Source: Boesenbergia rotunda (lineage: Eukaryota; Streptophyta; Magnoliopsida; Zingiberales; Zingiberaceae). Taken from it: a stretch of DNA of 64,000 nucleotides. A model generated the notes under the pieces. The model searched no databases, was not told the DNA's origin, and was given only the letters and a program-made list of their open reading frames with translations. Where the stretch lies: assembly GCA_024364735.1 (NCBI GenBank), contig JAGFNQ010000844.1, forward strand, positions 234,396 through 298,395. Reading direction: 5' to 3'. This document shows positions 20,239 through 30,546 of this stretch, one piece after another. Position 1 is the stretch's first letter; each line of letters opens with the position of its first letter. The position numbers and the translations under genes were made by a program.

Positions 20239-22694
20239 CTATGAAGCGCGACACATTCCCAATTCCCTTCGTAAGAAATTAAATTCATTCTCGGGAAGTG
20301 GTTTAGTGAAAATGTCCGCTAGGTCCGATTTGGACTCTACATGTGAGAGTACAATGTCTCCTCTAGCAACATGATCTCTAATGAAGTGGTGTCGCACTTC
20401 AATGTGCTTGGTCCTAGAATGGTGGACTGGATTCTTTGTTAGGTTTATTGTGCTAATGTTGTCATACAACACTTGCACACCCTTGTAGGTTAATCCATAG
20501 TCATCTAGTGTATGAATCATCCACAACAATTGTGAGACACTCTCTCCCATGGCAATATATTCTGCCTCGGTCGTGGAGAGAGCAACACAATGTTGCTTCC
20601 GACTTGACCAACTAACTAATGATGATCCTAAGAATTGGCAACCCCCACTTGTGCTCTTCCTATCCAACTTGCACCCAGCATAGTCGAAATCAGTGTAGCC
20701 AATCAGGTCAAATGACTCGGTACGGGGGTACCAAAGACCCACTCCAATTGTGCCCTTAAGGTATCTCAGAATTCTTTTAACGGCAATTAAGTGAGATTCC
20801 TTGGCACAGACTTGGTACCTAGTGCACATACCCACAGCAAAAAGAATATCAGGTCGACTAGCTGTGAGGTATAACAAACTACCTATCATGCTCCGATATT
20901 GAGTTAGGTCAACTGGTTTACCACTCTCATCATTGTCTAACCGTGTGTTTGTAGTCATGGGAGTAGTTACCTCTTTAGAATCACTCATGTTAAATTTTCG
21001 GAGCATCTCTTGAGTGTATTTTGATTGGTGCACATGGATTCCGTCTCGAGTTTGCTTGATTTCGAGTCCAAGGAAGAAAGTCAACTGTCCTACTAGACTC
21101 ATCTCAAATTCACTCTCTATGTGTCCAATAAATTCATTCAAATAGCCCTTATTGTTTGAACCACAAATTATGTCATTGACATATACTTGGGCTACAAATA
21201 TATTGTCACCATCTCTTCGTAGAAATAGTGTAGGGTCTATTTGTCCTCTCACAAAGCCTTTTTCAATTGGAAATGTTGACAATCGCTCATACCAAGCTCG
21301 AGGTGCTTGTTTAAGGCCGTAAAGTGCCTTCTTGAGCTTGAACATGTGGTTTGGAAATTCGAAATTCTCAAACCTCGGAGGTTGTTCGACATAGACCTCT
21401 TCTCTTATGAAACCATTTAGAAAGGCCGATTTGACATCCATTTGGTAGAGTTTGAAACCTCTATGTGCTGCAAATGCAAGTATCAATCGGATGGACTCTA
21501 ATCGTGCCATGGGAGCATAGGTCTCATCGTAATCAAGGCCTTCAACTTGACTGTAGCACTTGGCTGCTAAGCGTGCCTTGTTTCTTACGATTTCTCCCTT
21601 ATGGTACAATTTATTTTTGAAGACCCATTTGGTTCCAATAATGGTGGTCTTCTTAGGTCTAGGGACTAAGTCCGAAACTTGACTTCTTTTGAATTGACCT
21701 AGTTCGTCTTGCATGGCAATGATCCAATCGGGATCATTTAAAGCCTCGTCAATTTTCCTAGGTTCAATTTCAGAAATTAGGGCAACTTCATTAGCCTCAT
21801 TCCTAAAGAATGATCTAGTCCTAACCCCATGGTGGATATCTCCAACAATTTGGTCTTGGGGATGACTAGAGGCTAACCTAGTTTGTCTTGGTGTTGGTGA
21901 TGCTTCTTGGATGGTGTCACTAGACACAGGCTCAGCCTCAGGATCCGGCTGATCTGTGAGTTGTCTAGGCTCACCGTCATCAGATTCATCACCACCATCT
22001 ACAACACTTGGACTTCCATCCAAACCTAGTTTCCTAAGTTCGAATTGAACTCCTTCTACATCTTCTGATTGATCATTTGCTTTTGAAATTTCCTCAAAAA
22101 CAACATCAGAAGACTCTTCGACTAATCTAGACTTCTTGTTATAGACTCGGTAAGCTTTGCTGACGAGGGAGTACCCGACCAGTATCCGTTCATCGGCTTT
22201 CGCTGTGAACTTTCCAAAGTGATCCTTGGTGTTTAGAATAAACACCTTACATCCAAACACCCTAAGATGTTTAACTGTAGGTGGTTTTCCAAACCAAAGT
22301 TCATGAGGAGTCTTCCCTAGAAATCTATGTATGAGGACTCGGTTTTGCACGTAGCAAGCTGTGTTCACAGCTTCAAACCATAAGTAACTCGGTAAGGATT
22401 ACTCATTAAGCATGCTTCGTGCAGCCTCTTATAATACTCGGTTCTTCCTCTCTACAACACCATTTTGTTGTGGTGTTCTAGGAGTAGAGAACTCGTGTCT
22501 ATACCCTCTCTCTTGACAAAACTCTAAAAATCTTTGATTTTGAAATTCGCCTCCATGATCACTCATAATTGTTTTAATGATTTTTCATTTTCAACTCTTC
22601 TACAAAATGAAATAAAAACATCTAAGGTTTGATCCTTATATTTTAGAAAATAGGTCCAAGTATATCTAGTAAAATCATCAATGATCACAAAACA
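20239..22694 (-). pseudogene. Sirevirus C pol: integrase C-terminus, reverse transcriptase, RNase H
   Basis: The stretch 22694-22369 is a frameshifted integrase core ('FVIIDDFTRYTW'). From 22368 a 709-residue open frame covers the integrase C-terminus ('HLRVFGCKVFILN'), an acidic linker, reverse transcriptase ('[16 protein letters not shown]', '[13 protein letters not shown]', 'ALYGLKQAPRAWYERL') and RNase H ('GYTDFDYAGCKLDRKSTSG', 'STTEAEY', 'ADIFTKPLP'). The polymerase box that should read YVDD is YVND (residues 396-399; Asn codon at 21177-21175), which removes a catalytic aspartate. Despite its length this frame therefore cannot make an active polymerase. The upstream half of pol was lost where element F lies. 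Confidence 0.92.
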
Positions 22695-22699
22695 ATATC

Positions 22700-25600
22700 T
22701 GTAACGCCCGCTTTTTTTTTCTTTTCATAAAGCGGCGTTACGTTAACATACTTAGGGCATGTAGACATCCTAATGCAGCGGAAACCCTTAAACTTACACC
22801 TACATGCACTTACTATCATTCCTAGCATCATAACATGGGAACTTGGCATATTAACGTTATACTTAGCATTATATCATGTCATACTTAGCATCATGTCATA
22901 CTTAGCATCATATCATGTCATACTTTAGCATCATGTCATAGAGTCACATTCAAGTACTTAATAGTAAAGGTAGAGTTCTATCATAGGACGGGCAACCATA
23001 TTGCTCCTTGGCCAAGTCACTATCACACACATTCTTTGATGCCCTCCTGCTGCTTCCTTACTGTCCCCTTGCGTGATCTGCGGTATAAGGAAATAAGACT
23101 ATAAGCACACAGGCTTAGTAAGACTCTTTCCTACTCACTAAAATCATTCATCATTTAATCATGAGCACATAAGACATTAACATACTTAGTGCCTTACTTA
23201 GAACATAAACTTTTCCATCACTTAGCATACATTCGTCATGGCATGAACATAACTCAAACACATTCGTAGCATGGCATAACATAACCATAAAAACATTCAA
23301 GGCGTGGCATAATACTTGACATAGACATCAACATCGAAAACATTCATAGCATGGCATAATACTTGGCATAGACATAATCATAATCAACATAACCTCATAA
23401 ACATTCTTAGCATGACCTAAATAAAATCATGGCATTCCAACTTAGCATAAACATAATTAAATCATGACAACCTAAACTAGCATGAACATAAATAAAATCA
23501 TGACATTCTAACTTAGCATAAACATAAATAAATTATGGCATCCTAAACTAGCATGAACATAAATAAAATCATGGCATTCTAACTTAGCATAAACATAAAT
23601 AAATCATGGCATCCTAAACTAGCATGAACATAAATAAAATCATGACATCTTAAATTAGCATAAACATAATTAAATCATGGCGTTCTTACTTAACATAACC
23701 ACAATTAAAGCATGGCATCATAAATTAACATAAACACAATTAAATCATGGCATCATATATTTGCATGAACATACATAAAATCATTTGCATAAACATACCT
23801 TGCATAAACTTACTTTGCATAATATTCTTATCATAAATATAATGCATAACATGGATGGATGCATGTGGCAATTGCATATATATATAAGGATGCTTAATCT
23901 TGAAAAACATGCTTTTAAATACTTTAACATAATCATAACATTCATTGGGCCCTGGCTTGTACCACATTCATTCATCATATGCGCGCATCCCTAAGTAAAT
24001 ACGAGGTAGCTAATCTCGACCTACTAGGGTAAGGACAGCTTCATCGGTAGTCCCGAACCGTAAGGACAGCTTCATCGGTAGTCCCGAACCGTGGACAGCT
24101 TCATCGGTAGTCCAGAATCGTAGACCTTACTTAGGTCCGGTACAAGCCCATAAAATAAAATAAAATGCTTTCTCATGCTTTCTCATTCATCATCATTCAT
24201 AGCATATTCATTCATTCATCATACTTAACATCATCGTTATGCCTTAAAGGCATCATCATTCATAGCATATTCATTCATTCATCATACTTAAACTTCATTC
24301 ATCATTTTCATTCTTAGACATGACATATGTACACATCATTCATAAAGCATGACACATGTCTAAACATTTTATGACCTAACATATATCTCATGACATATAA
24401 ACTAAGGGTTTGGTTAACATAGAATTCTTCCACCTTACTTAACATACATCTTAATAACCTATACCCAAGCATCTTGGTAGGTTTAACCCAACCCTAGCCC
24501 TAGGTTAGGTCCTTGGCCGAAAGCCCCAAGGAAACCCTAGGTCCATGAAACTTCATCTAACTTCCCAAACAACATCTCCTACATTCATACTAGGCCATAG
24601 GAAATATTTGAGTTCATACTTAAGACCAACCCCTAATCCTTTAACCCTATTCTTGCTCTTGGCCGAAACTTCAAGGCCATGGGGGCATGGAGAAATTCCA
24701 TTAAAACCCCAAATCAATTGCTTAAACACCAACCATACCTTACCATAGGGCCATTGGGGCCCTTACTTGAAATAAATCCTAACTTTCCACCCTATTAGGG
24801 TACTTGGCTGAAACCTATAGGGTCTCTAGGCCATGTGAAACATTCAAATAAACACCCTCCATCTCCCTTATATCATGATAAAACATAAAATATATACTTG
24901 AAGTTTTAAACCCCACCCTACACATGGGTTCTTGATGTTGGCCGAAACCCTAGGGTATCCTAGGGTACCCCAAAAATTCTCAAAAATTATATTTAATCTC
25001 TAAACATCATGAGAGAACATTAAACAACATTATCAAGATTTTTGACATAATTATAGACCTTAAAATCATGGTGGCCGAAACCCACAAGCCTATGGTTCTT
25101 GGTTTTCTTTTCTTTCAACATCAAATCCAAAAACTAACCAATATATTATGCTAAAAATCATGGAAATCATAAGAAACTATTATACCATAGGTGAGGGAGT
25201 CTTACCTTGGTTGATCTTGATTTTTAAACCTTAAAAGAGAAGGAAATGGTAAGATCTTTGGACCCTTGAACCCCCTTGTCCTTGTATCCTTGGAAAACCC
25301 TTAGATCTTGGAGATGAGACCTTCTTGTGGAGTTTTTCCAAGGGAAACTCACCTTGTGGTGTTCGGCTAGGATGAGGGAAGGAGGAGGAAGAAAATGCCA
25401 AGTGATGGAAGGAAGATGTAACTCCCAAACCCCCCTCTTTATAACCCATTAAGGAGGTAAATGAAGAGTCTCTCCATGACCCTTCATCTTCTTCTAAGCC
25501 TTAACCAATATCCACTTCATTCCTTCATAACATTCCCTTGCTAGGTGAGTTGGTTAGAGCATACATGGTTGTACAAGAGGTCCAAGGTTCAATCCTTGGT

Positions 25601-25922
25601 AGATGCACAATTTTTTTCCCACTTATTTTCTTTTATTTTTCTAGTATTTTCAAAAATCCCTTAAAAATTCCCCCATAATTATGTTAATATTTCTCATTAA
25701 AATCCCTTTATATTTATATAAATTTTCACCTAAAATCCACCAATAATTATGGTACTAAAAAACCCATATAAGGCCCATTAGTGCCCTTTTTCCCAATTTA
25801 AATGAGAAAACATGGATTTTCTAGGCCAAAGTTCGCATTAATATTTCTAGGTTTCTCAGAAAATTATCTAGACATGCTTAATATTTTAAGGAAATATTAA
25901 GAGAATTTTTTGGGTCGTTACA
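22700..25922 (-). repeat. 3' LTR of chromovirus F
   Basis: 3.2-kb LTR with inverted termini TGTAACG and CGTTACA. At 23390-23780 an AT-rich tandem array repeats blocks like 'CATAAATAAAATCATGGCAT' with a period of roughly 70-80 bp. At 24040-24125 three copies of 'GGACAGCTTCATCGGTAGTC' occur. Short 'CATTCATTCATCATACTTA' repeats follow at 24180-24300. A tRNA-like segment lies at 25541-25605. No gene of the host is seen; the small ORFs are not supported. Confidence 0.85.
25541..25605 (+). other. tRNA-like segment in the LTR of F
   Basis: The stretch contains an A-box-like TAGGTGAGTTGGTTAGAGC and a B-box-like GGTTCAATCC at near-tRNA spacing, with CCAAGG and CCTTGG able to form a T-arm. Acceptor-stem pairing is not evident and the T-loop is one base short. 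I read it as a tRNA-derived relic or a polymerase III-type promoter mimic, not a functional tRNA gene. It lies antisense to the element. Confidence 0.4.
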
Positions 25923-25956
25923 ATCCCCCATACCTCGTGAAAGTTCATCCTCGAAC

Positions 25957-26905
25957 TTAGAATAACTCCGGGTACTTGCGCCTCACCTCGTCCTCGCGTT
26001 CCCAGGTAGCTTCCTCGAACCGTTGACTTTGCCATAGGACCTTGACTAAGGGTACCTCCTTACTCCTCAGCTTCTTGACCTCCCTATCCAAAATCTGGAT
26101 GGGTCTGCTCTCATAACTTAGGTCCTCTTGTACCTGCACTGTCTGCGGCTCGATCACTTGATCCATATTTGGGATACACTTTTTAAGCAGGGACACATGG
26201 AATACATTATGGATAGCTGACATCTCTGGAGGTAGCTCTAACTCATATGCCACTTTACCGACTCTTTTCAGAATCAGGTATGACCCCACATAGCGCGGAC
26301 TTAATTTTCCTTTCCTCCCAAATCTTGTCACCCCCTTCATAGGGGCCACTTTGAGAAACATCAAATCTCCAACATTAAATTCCAGTGGTCTACATCGGAC
26401 ATCGGCATAACTCTTTTGCCGGCTCTGAGCAGTTTCTATTCGTTGTCGAATATTCTGTATAGCTCGGGTGGTGCTGTCAATGACATCCGTCGTGAGCCCC
26501 ATTTCCTTCTTTTCACCACCCTCGTACCAACAGATCGGAGACCTACATCTCCTCCCATACAAGGCTTCATAAGGTGTCATTCCAATAGTAGCTTGGTAGC
26601 TATTGTTGTAAGCAAATTCTGCCAAGCATAGATATCAACACCAACTTCCCTTGAAATCCAGGGCACAAGCTCTCAACATATCTTCTAGTATTTGATTCAC
26701 CCGTTCCGTTTGCCCGTCAGTCTGAGGGTGAAAGGCGGTGCTAAATCGCAATTTAGTGCCGAGAGACTTCTGAATACCCTCCCAAAAATGCGAAGTAAAG
26801 CGACCATCCCTATCTGAGATAATGGTCTTGGGAATCTCCATGAAGCCTAATTACTTTCTTAACATATAATTGAGCTAGTATCCTTAATTGCTCTATGCTG
26901 TAATT
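25957..26905 (-). pseudogene. Chromovirus integrase C-terminus with chromodomain-like tail
   Basis: Minus-strand end of a Ty3/gypsy pol. From 26905: 'LAQLYVKKVIRLHG', then a one-base frameshift near 26838, 'ISDRDGRFTSHFW' with the second catalytic Asp, 'FHPQTDGQTERVNQ' with the Glu region, a stop near 26630, then 'LAEFAYNNSYQATIGMTPYEALYGRRCRSP', the basic 'KLSPRYVGSYLIL' GPY/F-type segment and a terminal chromodomain-like stretch ('PIQILDREVKKLRSKEV...FEEATWERED'). In chromoviruses this tail is thought to steer integration to marked chromatin. The last 222 residues are open (26625-25957), but the protein as a whole is broken and cut at about 26910. Confidence 0.9.
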
Positions 26906-26910
26906 ATATG

Positions 26911-27506
26911 CATATATCATAATTATATAGTTATTATAATTAGGACACTACCCCATGCATATCATTTTAGGTTATGCCGTATGACTTATACCTTTGATTA
27001 TATTAGTATTAGTATAATGGAACTAATACTATACGCTAACCTAGGTGAGAGTGTTATGATCTTATGCATGTAGGCTATCATATAAATCCCCTTCATGAGA
27101 CTATACTATAGGTTATACATAATATCATAAATTATAGTTATTTATCATATACATTATAGGTATAATACCTGTAATTTGCTTATGGAATAATATGTATAGG
27201 TGACAACTTATAGGTTGAGATGATACATGTCAACCTGTATGTAGGCTCATAATAAAACCTATATGATAGGTGAATTATGACAATACTTATATGATAAGGA
27301 TTTGGTATGGTTATATTGATAATAATCTTATATTAGTACATGCCCTCATATTATCATCATTCGCTTCATATAATTTGATACTATTGCGTGATATGATAGG
27401 TCCCTTATTGTTAATATCAGGTTCATGGACATAAAATTGAAACACACACTCGACAACTTGCATTAGTACTAACTTAAACCTTATTGGTTCACAAAACTAA
27501 CCGAAC
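26911..27506. other. AT-rich stretch without recognised content
   Basis: About 600 bp rich in TATCATA, TATAGGT and related words. No ORF, LTR end or known motif is evident. It separates the broken chromovirus integrase from the gag-like ORF at 27507 and may be untranslated sequence of the element that carried that ORF. Confidence 0.5.
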
Positions 27507-28205
27507 TCAATGAAATAGATGGGCTGCCATCATGCCCATAACAAAGAACATCATGGCAGTCACTGCCACTCCTTCATTCATCTCTCCCTGGCCTACCTCA
27601 GGGTCTTCCACCGTCTCCATCGGCTCCTCTTCCTCTATCTCGGGAACCTCCTCAGCCACTTCAGGGTCTTCCCCAAACATCTCGGGGTCCTCCTCAAACA
27701 TTTCGACCATCTCGGGGTCTTCTTCAAACACCTCGAGATCGTCCTCGCTCATCGGGTCTTCCTCAAATATCTCGAGCATCTCAGGATCCTCTTCGAATGG
27801 CTCGGGATCTTCCTCGTATATCTCAGGATCCTCTTCGGACGGCTCGGAATCCTCTTCGTACATCTCCGGGTCCTCTTCAAACATCTCCTGATCCTCCTCC
27901 GAGTCCCCCAGGTCTTCCGGGAACTCATGGCGAAGAAGTTGCTTGAATAATTCCGTGTAGGAGAGACGACATCCGTACTGGCCCCAGATCTGATGAGCAA
28001 CCTCTCTCGCCCGATTGGGTAATGAGCGAAGTAGAGCTCCGATCCTGTGATCATCCACGACTGGAAACCCTTCCTGCTCCAGTTTCCAGAATAACCGATC
28101 CAAGAACCCCATGTTGCCTTGAATTCCAAGGGTCGGACTGTACTCAACTTCCTCTATCCGCGCCATTAGCTCGCGGCACCTCTCAGTGTAATTCTCATGC
28201 AACAT
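27507..28205 (-). CDS. Gag-like protein with acidic EEDPE repeats
   Basis: Open frame of 232 residues, not firmly recognised. Residues about 1-105 have the pattern of a UBN2-type copia gag core ('GFLDRLFWKLEQEGFPV', 'IGALLRSLPNRAREV', 'LSYTELFKQLLRHEF'). Residues about 110-205 are degenerate repeats of E-E-D-P-E with M, V or I. The last 20 residues are hydrophobic and Met-rich ('AMMFFVMGMMAAHLF'). The ATG is preceded directly by a strong splice acceptor: TACTAAC, a pyrimidine-rich run, then TTCCAG (28234-28206, minus strand). This could be exon 2 of a spliced gene whose first exon is lost. It sits between the relics of F and the gag of C. It may be the gag of an unidentified non-autonomous element or a gag-derived gene. 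Confidence 0.45.
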   Translation of the reverse strand: MLHENYTERCRELMARIEEVEYSPTLGIQGNMGFLDRLFWKLEQEGFPVVDDHRIGALLRSLPNRAREVAHQIWGQYGCRLSYTELFKQLLRHEFPEDLGDSEEDQEMFEEDPEMYEEDSEPSEEDPEIYEEDPEPFEEDPEMLEIFEEDPMSEDDLEVFEEDPEMVEMFEEDPEMFGEDPEVAEEVPEIEEEEPMETVEDPEVGQGEMNEGVAVTAMMFFVMGMMAAHLFH

Positions 28206-28288
28206 CTGGAATTGGAAAAAATGACATAGTTAGTACCCAACCAACCAAGCCAGTACAAAACCATTTCTTTTTTTCAATTCGCAACCTT

Positions 28289-29527
28289 AGAGGATTTCAA
28301 TTGTTCTACTTCAACTTTCAATGATTTAACCTTTTCTTTTGACTTCTTTAACAATTCGATTAAACATGCAATGGTTCTATAACATTTGTCTAGTTCGGGA
28401 GAAATTACCTCTTCATCATCCGAAGATGATGAAGTCGCGTTTGAGGAGTCCATGGATTCATCACTGCTCTCCTCATCTTCAATAGTCATGAGGGCTACAT
28501 GGCGTGTACTCTTCTCCTCCTTCTCTTCTTCGGATGAACTAGAGGACGATTCATCCCATGTGGCCTTCAAGGCCTTCTTCTTCTTCTTTGATTTCTCCTC
28601 CTTCTTTAACTTTAGACATTCATTCTTGTAATGTCCTTTCTTGCTACACTCAAAGCAAGTAACATTAGCTTTATCAATTTTAACTTCACTAGGGTTACCT
28701 TTGCCCTTGTAGCGTCGGCTCTTCCTCATCATTCTCCTTACAAAGTTGGTCATCTCGAAGGAAGAAGACTCACTGCCATCCTCCTCAGACTCGGACTCGG
28801 ACTCGGACTCGAACTCGGATGAAGATGAAGAGACTTCCTTCTCCTTCTTCTTGGTATTTTCCCCTGCTACAAGTGCAATCCCCTTCTCCTTGAGGCCTTT
28901 GTTAGCCATTTCATGGAGCTCCATTTCACAAAATAAATCATCCAATTTGACAATTGACAAATCCTTAAAAACCTTGTAGGCATCTACCATGGATGACCAC
29001 AAGGCGTTCCTTGGAAAAGCTTTTAAAACGTACCTCACAAGGTCGCGATTCTTGACCTTTTCGTCAATAGAGTGGAGACCGTTGAGAACTTCTTTGAATC
29101 TACTATGAAGGTCACTTACCGTCTCACTCTCCTTCATGGAGAGATTTTGTAGTTGATTAAGAAACAAGTCCCTCTTGGCTATTCTTGAGTCTCGGGTGCC
29201 CTCATGGAGTTTGATGAGCTTATTCTATGAATCCTTTGCGCTTGTGAAGGGACCAACTTTGATTAGTTGATCCTTGTTCATTCCACATTGCAAGGTAACT
29301 ACAACCTTCGCATCGGCTTCTCCTTTGCGCGTTTGCTCAGCCGACCACCACGAGGACTCCAACTCTTTTCCCTTCGCATCTCTTGGAGGGGTGAAGCCTT
29401 CCTTCACGAAGAACCACATTCCAATGTCGGTCTTGAGGTAGTACTCCATGCGTGACCTCCAATATTGAAAGTCTGCTCCATAAAAGAAAGGAGGTCGAGT
29501 GGTGCAAAATCCTTCTCTCATTGCCAT
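28289..29527 (-). pseudogene. Gag of Sirevirus C, C-terminally truncated
   Basis: Close relative of the gag at 12572, sharing the start 'MAMREGFCTTRPPFF', the UBN2-type core, a CCHC knuckle (CFECSKKGHYKNEC) and the beginning of the coiled coil. It is broken by an in-frame TAG at about 29227-29225. The homology to D ends at about 28289, after the codons for 'LKSSKV', where foreign sequence joins. The C-terminal third, the protease and the integrase N-terminus are gone. The position next to the primer site fixes this end as the 5' end of C. Confidence 0.88.
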
Positions 29528-29570
29528 CTTGTTGACTCTCGGATGTTAAGCCACTTGAACAGAGCCCCAA

Positions 29571-29582
29571 GCTCTGATACCA
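29571..29582 (-). other. Primer-binding site of element C
   Basis: The minus strand reads TGGTATCAGAGC, complementary to initiator tRNA-Met, two bases inside the LTR end at 29585. It establishes the orientation of element C. Confidence 0.9.
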
Positions 29583-29584
29583 CT

Positions 29585-30546
29585 TGTTGGTGCTTGGATG
29601 GCTAGAGAGGGGGGGGGGGTGAATGTAGCCAGACACAAAATTCTTTGATCTTTTAGGTTTTCTGCACTTAGGGTTAGCAACAGCAGCAGAAGAAACTAAC
29701 ACAAGTATAAATGCAGAAATGAACAACAAACCAAAACGCTAACAAGGATCGTTTACAAGGTTCGGGGATAACTTGCCCCTACTCCTTGGCGTGCCCATGA
29801 GATGGGCAATCCCTTGATCGTTGGCAGATCAAGCCCCGAAAAATTTGAATATCAAATGGAACCTCCTTCTCGGTGGAGAAACCTCTCCACAGCAGTTTCA
29901 ATAGAGTAATGAACTTAAGAACAATGAAACAAGGAGGCTTACTGAGCACTAGGATAGAAAGAACACAAGAGCTCTACACCAAGCTCCACCCAGCACAAAC
30001 CTCACGCAAAAACTCCCAGCTCTTCGTGTCTGCTTGCTGATGGACTAGCTAAGCTCCTTGTCTCTACCAAGTGCTCACGTATCAGAGTATTTGCTAAAGA
30101 GTATGATGAAAGTTGTTGCTCAAGTGATTCACAGTGTTTGCACAAGGATGGATCAAAAATCTTGCCGAGACTTCTTCGCCACAAGCTTTAAGTCTCTGCC
30201 CAAAACCCAGGTTACAGGCGCGCCTCTGCAGCTCCCAGCTGCTCACCAGCTCGTCTGCAACAGCCTTAGCTACTCCTGACCTCTTCTAGACTCACTGAAC
30301 TCTCCTCAGCCAAGCCCAGGTCAGCTCGTCAGCTTCCCAGCCGTTACCAGCCCACGCCAGACGTCCTTTGTAACCTGAGAACAGAAAACATCCAAACTAT
30401 CGTAGCAAAATACTACAGTTGACTCTCCTTGAGTAAGCCCTGAGTTACCTGCACACTTAGCAGATGATTAGCACAGCAAATCAATAGAGAATCAACTATC
30501 AGAAGTTTAGAGCAGATATCAGTAGCGAATCAGCAGAGAAACAGAA
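29585..30546 (-). repeat. 5' LTR of Sirevirus C, inner part
   Basis: 962 bp matching 7182-8140 of the 3' LTR, including the U5 block with a G run at about 29610-29620 (plus strand). It is interrupted by element E after the target copy CAGAA (30542-30546). The remainder is at 40422-41594. ORFs seen here equal those in the 3' LTR and are not supported as genes. Confidence 0.9.

Larger units (their letters stand above)
22700..26910 (-). mobile_element. Ty3/gypsy chromovirus F (Tekay/Del-like), 3' part
   Basis: Minus-strand remnant: 3' LTR (22700-25922), polypurine tract (GAGGTATGGGGGAT on the minus strand beside 25923) and the end of integrase with a chromodomain-like tail (25957 to about 26905). 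The rest of the element, including its 5' LTR, is missing. The C sequence on the two sides is also not contiguous: integrase core on the left, gag on the right. Insertion was therefore followed by a deletion. The left flank is ATATC (22695-22699); no matching target copy can be found. Confidence 0.8.

Noticed and set aside
27519..27950. Plus-strand frames of 143 and 119 codons rich in Leu/His or Ser/Gly
   Set aside because: They are antisense shadows of the EEDPE repeats of the minus-strand gag-like ORF.
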